From Desulfomonile tiedjei (GTDB taxonomy: Bacteria; Desulfobacterota; Desulfomonilia; Desulfomonilales; Desulfomonilaceae), in assembly GCA_016212925.1 (NCBI GenBank), contig JACRDF010000037.1:1-64000 (forward strand): a stretch of 64,000 bases of DNA. The letters run 5' to 3'. A program made the position numbers and the translations under genes. Under the pieces are notes generated by a model. That model worked only from the letters and a program-made list of their open reading frames with translations. It was not told the DNA's origin and did not search any database. Within the stretch, counting starts at the first letter, position 1. The number at the start of each line of letters is the position of its first letter. This document shows positions 35,761 to 43,727 of the stretch, piece by piece.

Positions 35761-36633
35761 ATGAAAATTCTAGCCGCCGTGACAGTGCTCACAATTCTTC
35801 TGCTGCCCCTAAACATTTACGCCATAGCAGAAGGTCCGACCTGGAAGCAAACACTTGCCCAGGCCGTGAACCTGAAGCAGCAGGGCGACTGGGCTGACGC
35901 TCTTAGAGAGGCCAGGACTGCTCTGACAAAGGCGGAGCAATCATTCGGCCGCGATAGCCTCAACGCATCGAAATCCCACATTCTGCTTGGCGAACTTTAT
36001 GCTCAGCGAGGAAAATACCCTTCAGCGGAGATCCATTATTTGAAGGCGATCAGAATTCGCAACGATCTTTTCGGTGCGAACCACGTGAGCACGATTGGGC
36101 CTTTGACTTTGCTGGCCGAGTCGTATGCAAACCAGGGGAAGCCCGCCCGGGCCGGCGAGTTTTTCCTCAGGGCAGTAAAAGCCGGCCAGAATGCCGACGA
36201 TCCGCAGACGGCAAGGGCATTGCTCGGGCTGGCGGCATTGAAGGCCGGAGAAGGCCGTCACCAGGACTCCGTAATCCTTTTCACTAAGGCGTTCGAGCTA
36301 TGTGATCGGTCCAGCAAGTATGGTGAGCCTTTGTGTCTTGTCGCGGTCCGAAGCCTGATTGGTCGTAGCGACGTCCATATGGCACGAGGAGAATACTGGA
36401 GGGCAGCAACTTCTTACGAAAAAGCCCTGGGGTTGCTGGAGTCAAAAAAACATCCCGACGGCCTCTTGATGTACTCTGTTTTGAAGCGCCTCGGTGACGC
36501 GTATCGAAATGCCGGGTCGCCTACCCTGGCAAGTAACTATTACAGGCGCGCGATTGCCGTACAGACTCGAGAAAGCGGCCCCATGGTCGTAATGGCGCCT
36601 TCTTACAACAACTTGACAGCCGCAACTGAGTGA
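35761..36633 (+). CDS. Exported TPR-repeat protein
   Basis: A 290-residue protein with a signal peptide (MKILAAVTVLTILLLPLNIYAIA). The mature part consists of tetratricopeptide units of the Kinesin-light-chain type: ALREARTALTKAEQSFGRDSLNASKSHILLGELYAQRGKYPSAEIHYLKAIRIRNDLFG, and similar units to the end. About five or six repeats are visible. TPRs mediate protein-protein contacts, so it is probably a periplasmic scaffold. The ATG follows GCTGAGGAGAAGTC. The partner is not known; it lies downstream of the sigma-54 activator on the same strand after a long gap. Confidence 0.82.
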   Translation: MKILAAVTVLTILLLPLNIYAIAEGPTWKQTLAQAVNLKQQGDWADALREARTALTKAEQSFGRDSLNASKSHILLGELYAQRGKYPSAEIHYLKAIRIRNDLFGANHVSTIGPLTLLAESYANQGKPARAGEFFLRAVKAGQNADDPQTARALLGLAALKAGEGRHQDSVILFTKAFELCDRSSKYGEPLCLVAVRSLIGRSDVHMARGEYWRAATSYEKALGLLESKKHPDGLLMYSVLKRLGDAYRNAGSPTLASNYYRRAIAVQTRESGPMVVMAPSYNNLTAATE

Positions 36634-36917
36634 TTTTCCCGAAGCCTGCGGCACTGTCCGAGAACCGGGCCGGTTGGGCCATTCTTCGTGGATGAGACAT
36701 GCCGCAGGTGACCAAACCCCTGCTCAACGCCACACGCATGGGAACTTCTCCTGCGTCGAAACACACCTACTATTATGATTCTCAAGAGGTTTTCACGAAT
36801 GGCCTCGCACTGCCGGACAAGACGGCCCCGCGCCGGGGGGACATACACAAGTTTGTCCGTGATTTCTTTCGAAAACTGCTATAGAGTGAGCCGTAACGGT
36901 TGAGGTCGGGGGGCGCG

Positions 36918-37160
36918 ATGAGAGTCCGACACACAATTAAGGCGAACGAATTTATTTCTGATATCCGGTCAGGCGCTACGGATTTTCAATTGATTGAAAA
37001 GTATAATTTGTCCCTGCGAGGTCTTGATACGGTCCTGGGACATCTCGTGGATTTCGGCCTGATTACACAGACAGAGCTGGAAGAGCGCCAGCAATTCACC
37101 GACAGCATGATCATCAGAGCCTTTCTTGAATCACGACGCGAAATTAAAGTGCTCGTTTGA
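36918..37160 (+). CDS. Small helical protein (unnamed domain shared with 48043-48450)
   Basis: The 80-residue protein from ATG 36918 (GAGGTCGGGG upstream) is not a recognised named family. Its core ANEFISDIRSGATDFQLIEK, YNLSLRGLDTVLGHLVDFGL and ITQTELEERQQ looks like three helices with a D-x2-L-x-x-K-Y segment. It aligns with residues 14-65 of the protein at 48043 in the pattern K-x2-E-x3-DI-x5-D-x2-L-x2-KY-x5-L-x5-L-x3-G. A helix-turn-helix-like or regulatory adaptor role is possible but unproven. It stands between the TPR gene and a convergent acyl-CoA synthetase. Confidence 0.65.
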   Translation: MRVRHTIKANEFISDIRSGATDFQLIEKYNLSLRGLDTVLGHLVDFGLITQTELEERQQFTDSMIIRAFLESRREIKVLV

Positions 37161-37220
37161 CCGGAGAGGGATTGCGGCAACACGTCGAGGGCGAATTCTT
37201 GTCCTTGGACAAAGTTTCGT

Positions 37221-38861
37221 TCACTTTTTCTTCAATTTTCTCTGCTCTTCCAAGGCTCTCAGCTCTTTTCGCATAATCTTGCCGGTCGCGGTCATGGGGA
37301 GTTCATTGACGAATTCTATTTCTCTCGGAAATTCGTGAGCCGCCAATCTAACCTTGACGAAGCTCTGGATGTCCTTTTCGAGGTTTTTGTCCGGAACGAC
37401 CTCGGGCTTGAGGACGATAAAGGCCTTCACGACCTCGGTGCGCACTTCATCGGGACTGCCTATGACAGCGACCATGCTCACGGCCGGATGTTTGAGAACG
37501 CAGTCTTCGATTTCAGCAGGCCCGATGCGATAGCCCGCGCTGGTAATTACGTCGTCCTTTCTACCCACAAACCACAAGTAACCGTCTTCATCCTTGCGGG
37601 CCAGGTCCCCTGTGAGACACCAATCACCGATGTATTTTTCCTGGGTGGCTTCAGGGTTGCCCCAATACTGAAGGAACATCACAGGATCAGGCCGCTTGAC
37701 AGCCACCTCTCCCACCGCTCCTGTCGGCACCAGAGAGCCTGACTCATCGACTGTCTCCACCAAATGACCCGGAATTGGTCTGCCCATGGAACCCGGGTTA
37801 ATTTCCATGACCTCCGCGCAATTTCCCACCACGAGGTTGACTTCGGTTTGTCCGTAGAACTCATTGATGGTCACGCCCATTACTTCCTTGCCCCAATCGA
37901 GCAGCTCGGAACCGAGGGTTTCACCGCCCGAGCCTATGCTTCGCATCTGATACTTGTAACGGCCCCGCGGGTCCTTCACCTGCCGCATCATCTTGAGGGC
38001 AGTCGGGGGCATGAAGGCATTGCGAATCCCGTGCTTGGCTATCAGATGAAAAGCCTCCTCAGGGTCGAATTTCCTTGCTCGATGCGCAACCACAGGAATC
38101 CCATGGTGCCAGCTCGGGAAGAGCACATCTATCAGGCCGCCGATCCAGGCCCAGTCAGCAGGCGTCCAGAAACGGTCACCATCTTTGGGGAAGAAATTGT
38201 GAGGCCATTCCACTCCGGGCAAATGGCCCAGGACGACCCTGTGCGCGTGAAGCGCGCCCTTGGGCGGACCGGTAGTTCCCGAGGTATAGATGATCAGAGC
38301 CGGATCGTCGCACCCGGTTTTGACCGGTTCAAATTCGGTTGAACCTTGCTCTATCAATTCCCGGAAATCGAGGACGTTGTCCGGTCTGTCCCCCGCGGTG
38401 GATATCACGAGTTTCAGGTCCGGAAGGTTGCCCCGTATTTCCAAAATCTTGGGGAGGTTTGCGTCGTCCGTGATTACAGCGGAAGCCGCGCTGTTTGAAA
38501 GCCGATATTCCAACGCATCGGTACCGAAGAGTGTGAAAAGCGGCACCGCCACAGCCCCCAGTTTGTACGCTGCAATGTGGCTGATGGCTGTTTCAGGGCT
38601 CTGGCTTAACAAAATGCCGACCCTGTCTCCTTGCCTGATGCCGTGAGCCCTAAGACCGTTCGCGAGCCGGTTTGACAGCCCCTTCAAATCGCGGAAAGTG
38701 TACCTTTCCACCTCGCCCGACGCGCTCTCGTAGATCAGGGCTTCCCGCTGCTCATCTGCTGCCCATTTGTCACATATGTCCATTCCTATGTTGTAAAAAG
38801 CAGGAATTTGCCACTGAAAGGCTTTACATGCCTGGTCATAACTCGGGGCGGGCTTCAACAT
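37221..38861 (-). CDS. Acyl-CoA synthetase (AMP-forming, acetyl/medium-chain type)
   Basis: The 546-residue enzyme forms acyl-CoA from a free acid with ATP. Motifs: ALIIYTSGTTGPPKGALHAHRV (near residue 170), TINEFYGQTEVNLVVGNC, GDWCLTGDLARKDEDGYLWFVGRKDDVITSAGYRIGPAEIED and PMTATGKIMRKELR with the catalytic Lys. The pattern (YRIGPAEIED, RTEVVKAFIVLK) is that of the AcsA/medium-chain ligase group. It starts ATG 38861 after GAGGAGACACC. It lies 51 bases downstream of the RND/MMPL transporter on the same strand, so both may serve lipid or acid metabolism. Confidence 0.9.
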   Translation of the reverse strand: MLKPAPSYDQACKAFQWQIPAFYNIGMDICDKWAADEQREALIYESASGEVERYTFRDLKGLSNRLANGLRAHGIRQGDRVGILLSQSPETAISHIAAYKLGAVAVPLFTLFGTDALEYRLSNSAASAVITDDANLPKILEIRGNLPDLKLVISTAGDRPDNVLDFRELIEQGSTEFEPVKTGCDDPALIIYTSGTTGPPKGALHAHRVVLGHLPGVEWPHNFFPKDGDRFWTPADWAWIGGLIDVLFPSWHHGIPVVAHRARKFDPEEAFHLIAKHGIRNAFMPPTALKMMRQVKDPRGRYKYQMRSIGSGGETLGSELLDWGKEVMGVTINEFYGQTEVNLVVGNCAEVMEINPGSMGRPIPGHLVETVDESGSLVPTGAVGEVAVKRPDPVMFLQYWGNPEATQEKYIGDWCLTGDLARKDEDGYLWFVGRKDDVITSAGYRIGPAEIEDCVLKHPAVSMVAVIGSPDEVRTEVVKAFIVLKPEVVPDKNLEKDIQSFVKVRLAAHEFPREIEFVNELPMTATGKIMRKELRALEEQRKLKKK

Positions 38862-38912
38862 GGTGTCTCCTCACGGCAATGAATGTGAGGCGCGCTGATG
38901 GTGAGGGTCAAT

Positions 38913-41336
38913 TCATCCGATCTTCACTCTGGGCTCGACTTCCCGCGAAGCGGAGCCGACGTAATGTTCCGAACCCTCGGAGCGCCTCAGCTCTTTTTCA
39001 ATCAGCTTCGTTATAGTTCGTTTTACGGCCGGGGACCACAGGATCAATGATTGGACGAAAATGAGATCTCCGTACAGTCCTAGCAGCAGGGACGAGCATC
39101 CCAGGATTCCGAAGAAGACAACAGGTCGAAACGGGGAGACTGCCAGAGCGATAAATCCCAACAGCGTCACCGTAGACCACGAAATAATTTGCTTGGAGGT
39201 AAGCCGGTATGCCCGCCTTACGCACTCGTCAATTCCGTTCTGCGGACTCAGACTGATCTCCCTCTTCAATTGGGTCAGGAAATGAATCGTGTTGTCCACC
39301 GCCAGACCAATGGCCACAGTTGCAGCAAAAACGGTTATGGAATCCAGAGAAATCCCGAACCAACCCATGATGCCGAAAACCGCGGCCACCGGCGGGACGT
39401 TCGGAATGAGGCATAGCAGCCCCAGAAGCGGGGAACCCAACTGTATCATCATCAGCACGGTTATAATCGTAATGGCAAGGAACATAGACCAAATTTGGTC
39501 CTTGATCAGGTTGGCCGCCTGATCCTGCACCACCACAAGATCTCCGGTAACTGTAACTCGGGCTGTGGCTCCCATTATCGAGTTTGCCGTTGAACGAATG
39601 GTGTCGATAGTGTTTCCGATGGGCACTGATGGGGAATTCTTTATACGGACCGAAATATGAACCGCGTCGAAGCTGTCATTGACAAACCTACGAACGACCC
39701 GCTTGCCCTCGGGGCTCATGGTTGCCAGCGTCAGAAGCTGGGGAATCAGGGCTTTATTGGAGAAGAGGTCTTTTTCCGGATCAGTTCCGGAGCCAAGGAG
39801 ATTGTTCAAATATTGTAGCAATGGGAGCAGCGAATCAATGCCCGCGACTTCGGGGTTTGCCCGGAGAGCTTTCTCCAGCTCGGAAACCTTCTTCCAGGCC
39901 GCAGGATCCTTGAACGTGCCTGGCGATGCTTGCACCATCAGCTCCATCGAATTGAACGCCGCAAGGTTTTTCTCAACAAATTGGAGGTCTTTCACCTCAG
40001 GAGTGGAATCGCTTAGCCAGCGTAAGATTTGAGGATCGCTTTTCACCATTGGAGCGCCCGCGAATAGCAGCACCGTGATTGCGGCTCCAAATGCCACGAA
40101 GGCCCGATAATGGCTGAAAATCGCGTTTTCAATCTTGCCGAGAGCCTTATCGAGCCAACCCACTACCACGCTTGATTCTTCCGGAACATCGAGAGACTTC
40201 AGAAAGCTGAAGATTGCAGGGATCAGGATCATCGAGAGACCGAACGACATCATGATCCCGACAGACATAATGAATCCGAGTTGCCGGACCATTGGAATCG
40301 AACTGACCATTAATGATCCAAAACCCACGGCCGTTGTCATGCAGCAAATACAGCAAGGTCGAGCCAACCACCGGACGGCCAATTTAATCGCATCCAGCTT
40401 ATTTGAGGCTGTCCGATGAAATTGGTGGTATCGCACCACCATGTGGATAACCAACTCTATGGTTACAATCGGAATGAATCCAAACGAAAGCGACGTGGTC
40501 GAATTCAACGGTATGCCCAACAGGGCCATCAGTCCCAGGACCCAAAGAACGCATATGCACAGTATGCCGTTGGAGATGAGGGTGACCTTCCAACTCCTGA
40601 AGACGTACACAGACACGACAGTGCCTATGAGCAGACACAGAGTCCCGAAGATTATACCGGTCTGGATGTTGTACCTGTGGATGGCCTGCCGGATCAGAGG
40701 CGCACCTATCATGCGAGTCTCCGACCCCGGCGGGACATGCTTCTTCGCTATCTGGTCCATGTCTGCCGTAATCTGGTCCACCGAACAGGTGTCCATGCGG
40801 CACCGTTCCTGCAGCTTTGTCAGGATTCCCAGCGTCTTCAAATCCTTGGATAACAGCAGGTCCGTTATGGGCAGCGCCTTCCGCATGCTCTCCAATCGAT
40901 CCGGATCAGGGAGGGAGAGTTCCCCATCCTTGGTTTGGATGAATGGATAGCCCCCGAACAACTCCCCTTTCTTTTGAAAGACGCGCAAGTTTGAGAGGCT
41001 GACTACCTCACCAATATCGTCCATCCCTTCCAAGCCGGTGGTTATTGCCTGAAGCGCCCTGAGCATTGCGGGATTAGTAGCGCCTCGCTCATTCTTAATT
41101 GCCACGAGAATGAACTCTTCGTTTCCAAAAATCTCCACAAGTTTCTGGTGCTGAAGAAAAGATTCGGAAGTCGGGTCGACCCCCGCTTTCAGAGACGGAT
41201 CCGCTTGCATGCGAGGAACGAAGAAGGCCAACGCTACGGTCAGCAACACCACCACTATCAACAAGGCGCGGCGATAATCCACCAAGATATCCAGAATGTT
41301 CTTGTTGGAAAGGTCTAACTTGTCCTTTGAATTCAT
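38913..41336 (-). CDS. RND/MMPL superfamily exporter
   Basis: An 807-residue membrane protein with the two-fold RND layout: one helix (residues 25-45), a large periplasmic loop (ADPSLKAGVDPTSESFLQHQKLVEIFGNEEF), five or six helices (TGIIFGTLCLLIGTVVSVYVF, then GIPLNSTTSLSFGFIPIVTIELVIHMVVRYHQF), a second loop and a second helix bundle (GFIALAVSPFRPVVFFGILGCSSLL). The patched-like VAIGLAVDNTIHFLTQLKRE segment carries the Asp expected for proton relay. It probably moves hydrophobic or lipid-like molecules. Its gene is directly followed by an acyl-CoA synthetase. Confidence 0.88.
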   Translation of the reverse strand: MNSKDKLDLSNKNILDILVDYRRALLIVVVLLTVALAFFVPRMQADPSLKAGVDPTSESFLQHQKLVEIFGNEEFILVAIKNERGATNPAMLRALQAITTGLEGMDDIGEVVSLSNLRVFQKKGELFGGYPFIQTKDGELSLPDPDRLESMRKALPITDLLLSKDLKTLGILTKLQERCRMDTCSVDQITADMDQIAKKHVPPGSETRMIGAPLIRQAIHRYNIQTGIIFGTLCLLIGTVVSVYVFRSWKVTLISNGILCICVLWVLGLMALLGIPLNSTTSLSFGFIPIVTIELVIHMVVRYHQFHRTASNKLDAIKLAVRWLARPCCICCMTTAVGFGSLMVSSIPMVRQLGFIMSVGIMMSFGLSMILIPAIFSFLKSLDVPEESSVVVGWLDKALGKIENAIFSHYRAFVAFGAAITVLLFAGAPMVKSDPQILRWLSDSTPEVKDLQFVEKNLAAFNSMELMVQASPGTFKDPAAWKKVSELEKALRANPEVAGIDSLLPLLQYLNNLLGSGTDPEKDLFSNKALIPQLLTLATMSPEGKRVVRRFVNDSFDAVHISVRIKNSPSVPIGNTIDTIRSTANSIMGATARVTVTGDLVVVQDQAANLIKDQIWSMFLAITIITVLMMIQLGSPLLGLLCLIPNVPPVAAVFGIMGWFGISLDSITVFAATVAIGLAVDNTIHFLTQLKREISLSPQNGIDECVRRAYRLTSKQIISWSTVTLLGFIALAVSPFRPVVFFGILGCSSLLLGLYGDLIFVQSLILWSPAVKRTITKLIEKELRRSEGSEHYVGSASREVEPRVKIG

Positions 41337-41679
41337 ACTATCTACCTAATCGGGCCGAACTGAGCACCCGCGATTTTTCTCCGCGCCCCTGCAAACGCAG
41401 CACGTGAGGCGTACCGCTTCGGTGGCCGTAAATTCTTCGCGCGCATTGGTGCAATCGTGGCCGAGGGGTTCATTTTTGAAGATGGGGTCGAAACCATGAC
41501 CTGTCAATGTAGCACATTTATTTCACGGACGGGAAGTTATCGGCCGCGATATTCGACCATAGTGTCATGATATCGGTATGTTAGAGTGACGCCCCCCTAG
41601 CTTGTTCGACCTCTTGTGTTGGGGGCCAAAACAATGTCCGATTGCCTCGTGGTTATTGGGTCGGCAGATCTATGTCACT

Positions 41680-41825
41680 GTCACTGCGAGGAGTGAAATC
41701 CCGCGTTCCGCGGGAAAGCAGTCTCATCTTCGGTGGGACGGGCATCTTGCCCGTCATTCAAACAGACAGGCGAGACGCCTGTCCCACCGATGGAAATTGC
41801 TTCGGGCTTGCGGCCTCCCAATGAC
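41680..41825. repeat. Dispersed palindromic repeat GTCACTGCGAGGAG...CCCAATGAC, copy 3 with nested insert
   Basis: This copy resembles the one at 24727-24893. The outer ends have single mismatches (GTCACTGCGAGG and CCTCCCAATGAC). The inner unit 41732-41788 runs from GGTGGGACGGGCATC to GCCTGTCCCACC. A CCGCGTTCCGCGGG insertion sits near the left end. Confidence 0.72.
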
Positions 41826-41981
41826 AGCTTCCACCCTCACCAGTTCTCGGATGCAGACATCGAAGCCAAACGGACCTGAATTCCGGCATTGGCCGCAAAG
41901 GCATGCCATCATCCTGTCAGAGTATTACTATTTGATATCCATATGTTATATCTATTCATTAATGTACTTAATTATAATATA

Positions 41982-42010
41982 TTGACAACTTACCATTTGT
42001 GTGGGATAAA
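41982..42010 (+). promoter_or_regulatory. Strong sigma-70-like promoter
   Basis: TTGACA (41982-41987), a 17-base spacer and GATAAA (42005-42010) form a good promoter, with an AT-rich upstream block like an UP element. The predicted start is near 42017. Only a T-tailed hairpin follows before the convergent ElyC-type gene, so the product would be about 50 nt. Confidence 0.5.
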
Positions 42011-42042
42011 TATCTGAGACAAAAAACCATACCCTGTTTCTC

Positions 42043-42067
42043 GCCCGGCTTGACCGGGCTTTTTTTT
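42043..42067 (+). terminator. Intrinsic terminator on the plus strand
   Basis: GCCCGG-CTTGA-CCGGGC is followed directly by eight T residues, the standard form of an intrinsic terminator for plus-strand transcription. It is 10 bases from the end of the convergent ydcF-like gene, which reads in the opposite direction. In that direction no T-run follows, so it does not serve the ydcF-like gene. Confidence 0.65.
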
Positions 42068-42073
42068 GCCCCT

Positions 42074-42853
42074 TTACCAGCCTAGACGCTGTTTCAGCAG
42101 CACCCACCAGCGGACCATGTGCTCCTGGGTAGCAACCTGGCTCATCCACAAGCCGTCGGCATTAGGGATCAAGGTATCGTAATGCCAGAGGATCTTACGC
42201 GCGAAGAAATCGCAGGGAGCAGCGACGGGGCGCAGGCCTTCACGTTCAAAGATCAGGACCGCACGGGGCATGTGGTATCCGGAGGTGACCAGGGCAAAGG
42301 GGCCTTTTCCCACAATGGGAGCAACCAGCCTCGCCTGATCTTCGGTTGTCCACGATTCGCTCTCCAGGACCATCGCTCGGGTCGGCACACCGAGGTCCAG
42401 GGCCATTTCGGCCATTGCTTTGGCAATGCTGACCTCGGTATTCAACCCTGGAATAGTCCCGCCTGTCAGAATCAATTTGCTTCCGGATGTGGCTCTCCAG
42501 AGCCGTACGCCTTCAAGTAGACGAAGCACCGAACACCCGAGCCGATCGGCGTGAGACAAGTGGCCTTCACGAAAGCCCGAGGAAAGGACCACTATGTGGC
42601 GCACCCCGAGACCGGACAAGGTTTTTGGGTCCGCATAACCGCCTGCTCGAGACTCCAGGGATCGGATGAGCATCAGCCCGGTAATGGGGAAAGAGAAGAC
42701 CAGTAGCCACAGCGTCGCTGCGCCAAGGAGGAAAAGAGACATACCGCGCCTGCGCCGCAAGAATAGGCCGGCGATCCCCAGCAACAAAGCCACCGATACA
42801 GGAAAAAAAAGACGGGCCAGAACCTTCTTGAACACGAACAAGAGTTCTTCCAT
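42074..42853 (-). CDS. YdcF/ElyC family (DUF218) membrane protein
   Basis: A 259-residue protein with two N-terminal membrane helices (PVSVALLLGIAGLFL and LFLLGAATLWLLVFSFPITGLMLI) and a DUF218 domain: HIVVLSSGFREG, LEGVRLWRATSGSKLILTGG, ESESWTTEDQARLVAPIV, PFALVTSGYHMPRAVLIFEREGL. ElyC of E. coli affects peptidoglycan assembly and lipid carrier use; the biochemical reaction is not established. It starts ATG 42853 after GGAGGTTGC. No operon partner is close. Confidence 0.87.
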   Translation of the reverse strand: MEELLFVFKKVLARLFFPVSVALLLGIAGLFLRRRRGMSLFLLGAATLWLLVFSFPITGLMLIRSLESRAGGYADPKTLSGLGVRHIVVLSSGFREGHLSHADRLGCSVLRLLEGVRLWRATSGSKLILTGGTIPGLNTEVSIAKAMAEMALDLGVPTRAMVLESESWTTEDQARLVAPIVGKGPFALVTSGYHMPRAVLIFEREGLRPVAAPCDFFARKILWHYDTLIPNADGLWMSQVATQEHMVRWWVLLKQRLGW

Positions 42854-42977
42854 GCAACCTCCTGTTGCCGAGGGCCTTCTTGGATGGACGGCAACCCGTT
42901 CTAAGCGATTAACTCTTTATCGGGTATTCAGGTAGGCGATCTTTTGGACGCAAAATAGTTCAGCCCTGTGTCACTTT

Positions 42978-43060
42978 GTTATTGCGAGGAGTGAAACGAC
43001 CAGACAATCTCGGTTTTTGCCTCGCGGGGGATTGCTTGGGTCTTTCGCCTTGGCAATAAC
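42978..43060. repeat. Dispersed palindromic repeat GTTATTGCGAGGAG...TTGGCAATAAC, copy 4
   Basis: A short copy with outer ends GTTATTGCGAGG and GCAATAAC. The paired base changes at both ends (GTTATT/AATAAC) keep the symmetry, so pairing has been conserved while sequence drifted. It lies just downstream of the universal stress protein gene. Confidence 0.68.
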
Positions 43061-43114
43061 AGCCTTGGCCCTGCGCAACCGACCGGTATCTCTGCATCTG
43101 CGGCCAATGGGTTG

Positions 43115-43582
43115 TCAGGAAAGGTCCTCGGCTCCGGCGGTTGACTTGACCGTCAAAACCGGGCAGTCGGCGCTCCTGACCACATTTTCCGCTGTACTGC
43201 CCAGAACAAGATGCTTGAATCCGGTCCATCCGTGAGTCCCCATGACGATTAGATCTATGGACTCTTCTTCAGCCAAGCGAACTATCTCACCGGCCGGAAC
43301 ACCCATGCGGGAAAACGTCTTCACGTCGGCGATTTCCTTTTTGCACTCGTCGACGAGGTCCTCAAAGGCTTTGCCGACCGATTCCTCAATCGCTTTCAGG
43401 ACCGATTGCAAATCAAAAGGGACGCCGATTTCAAATGCGGGATAGCCGAGGCGCGATGAGTTGAGAACATGCAGAATTGAAAGTGAGGCTCCAAAGGCCT
43501 TCGCATACTCTATCGCGTGTTGAAGCGCGGGCCTGGAGTTCTCTGAAAAGTCCGTACAAACGAGTATTTTCTTCGGGATCAT
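43115..43582 (-). CDS. Universal stress protein (UspA family)
   Basis: A 155-residue cytoplasmic protein starting MIPKKILVCTDFSENSRPALQHAIEYAKAFGASLSILHVL. The ATP-binding signature G-2X-G-9X-G-S is intact in GTHGWTGFKHLVLGSTAENV, so it belongs to the ATP-binding type. It is thought to help in stress survival; the specific role is unknown. The frame is open to 43606, but the ATG at 43582 follows GGAGGAGGACAAG. It stands alone. Confidence 0.9.
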   Translation of the reverse strand: MIPKKILVCTDFSENSRPALQHAIEYAKAFGASLSILHVLNSSRLGYPAFEIGVPFDLQSVLKAIEESVGKAFEDLVDECKKEIADVKTFSRMGVPAGEIVRLAEEESIDLIVMGTHGWTGFKHLVLGSTAENVVRSADCPVLTVKSTAGAEDLS

Positions 43583-43727
43583 CTTGTCCTCCTCCTTCCG
43601 GAGCATTGCCTATCCGAATAAGCTAGCCTAGGCCAATTCCCAAGCTACCGAATCATCTCAAATGAGCCAACAATAAGCAAATCGGAAAAGAAATCCTGCA
43701 AGCGCTCGGCGCGGGCGCCGCACAATA

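Larger units (their letters stand above)
41337..42073. other. 737-base intergenic region with a nested repeat, a promoter and a terminator
   Basis: No protein gene is supported. The region contains the large repeat at 41680-41825 and an AT-rich block at about 41925-41985. A strong-looking promoter at 41982-42010 and a T-tailed hairpin at 42043-42067, both on the plus strand, are listed separately. Confidence 0.6.

Noticed and set aside
36699-36884. Open frame of 61 codons between the TPR gene and the small helical protein
   Set aside because: No clear ribosome-binding site, signal or domain; kept out of the gene list.
41602-41985. Plus-strand open frame of 127 codons
   Set aside because: It passes through the nested palindromic repeat and its end is low-complexity; no evidence of coding.
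42043-42067. Terminator of the ydcF-like gene
   Set aside because: The T-run is on the plus strand, while that gene reads on the minus strand; no T-run follows the stem in the minus direction.
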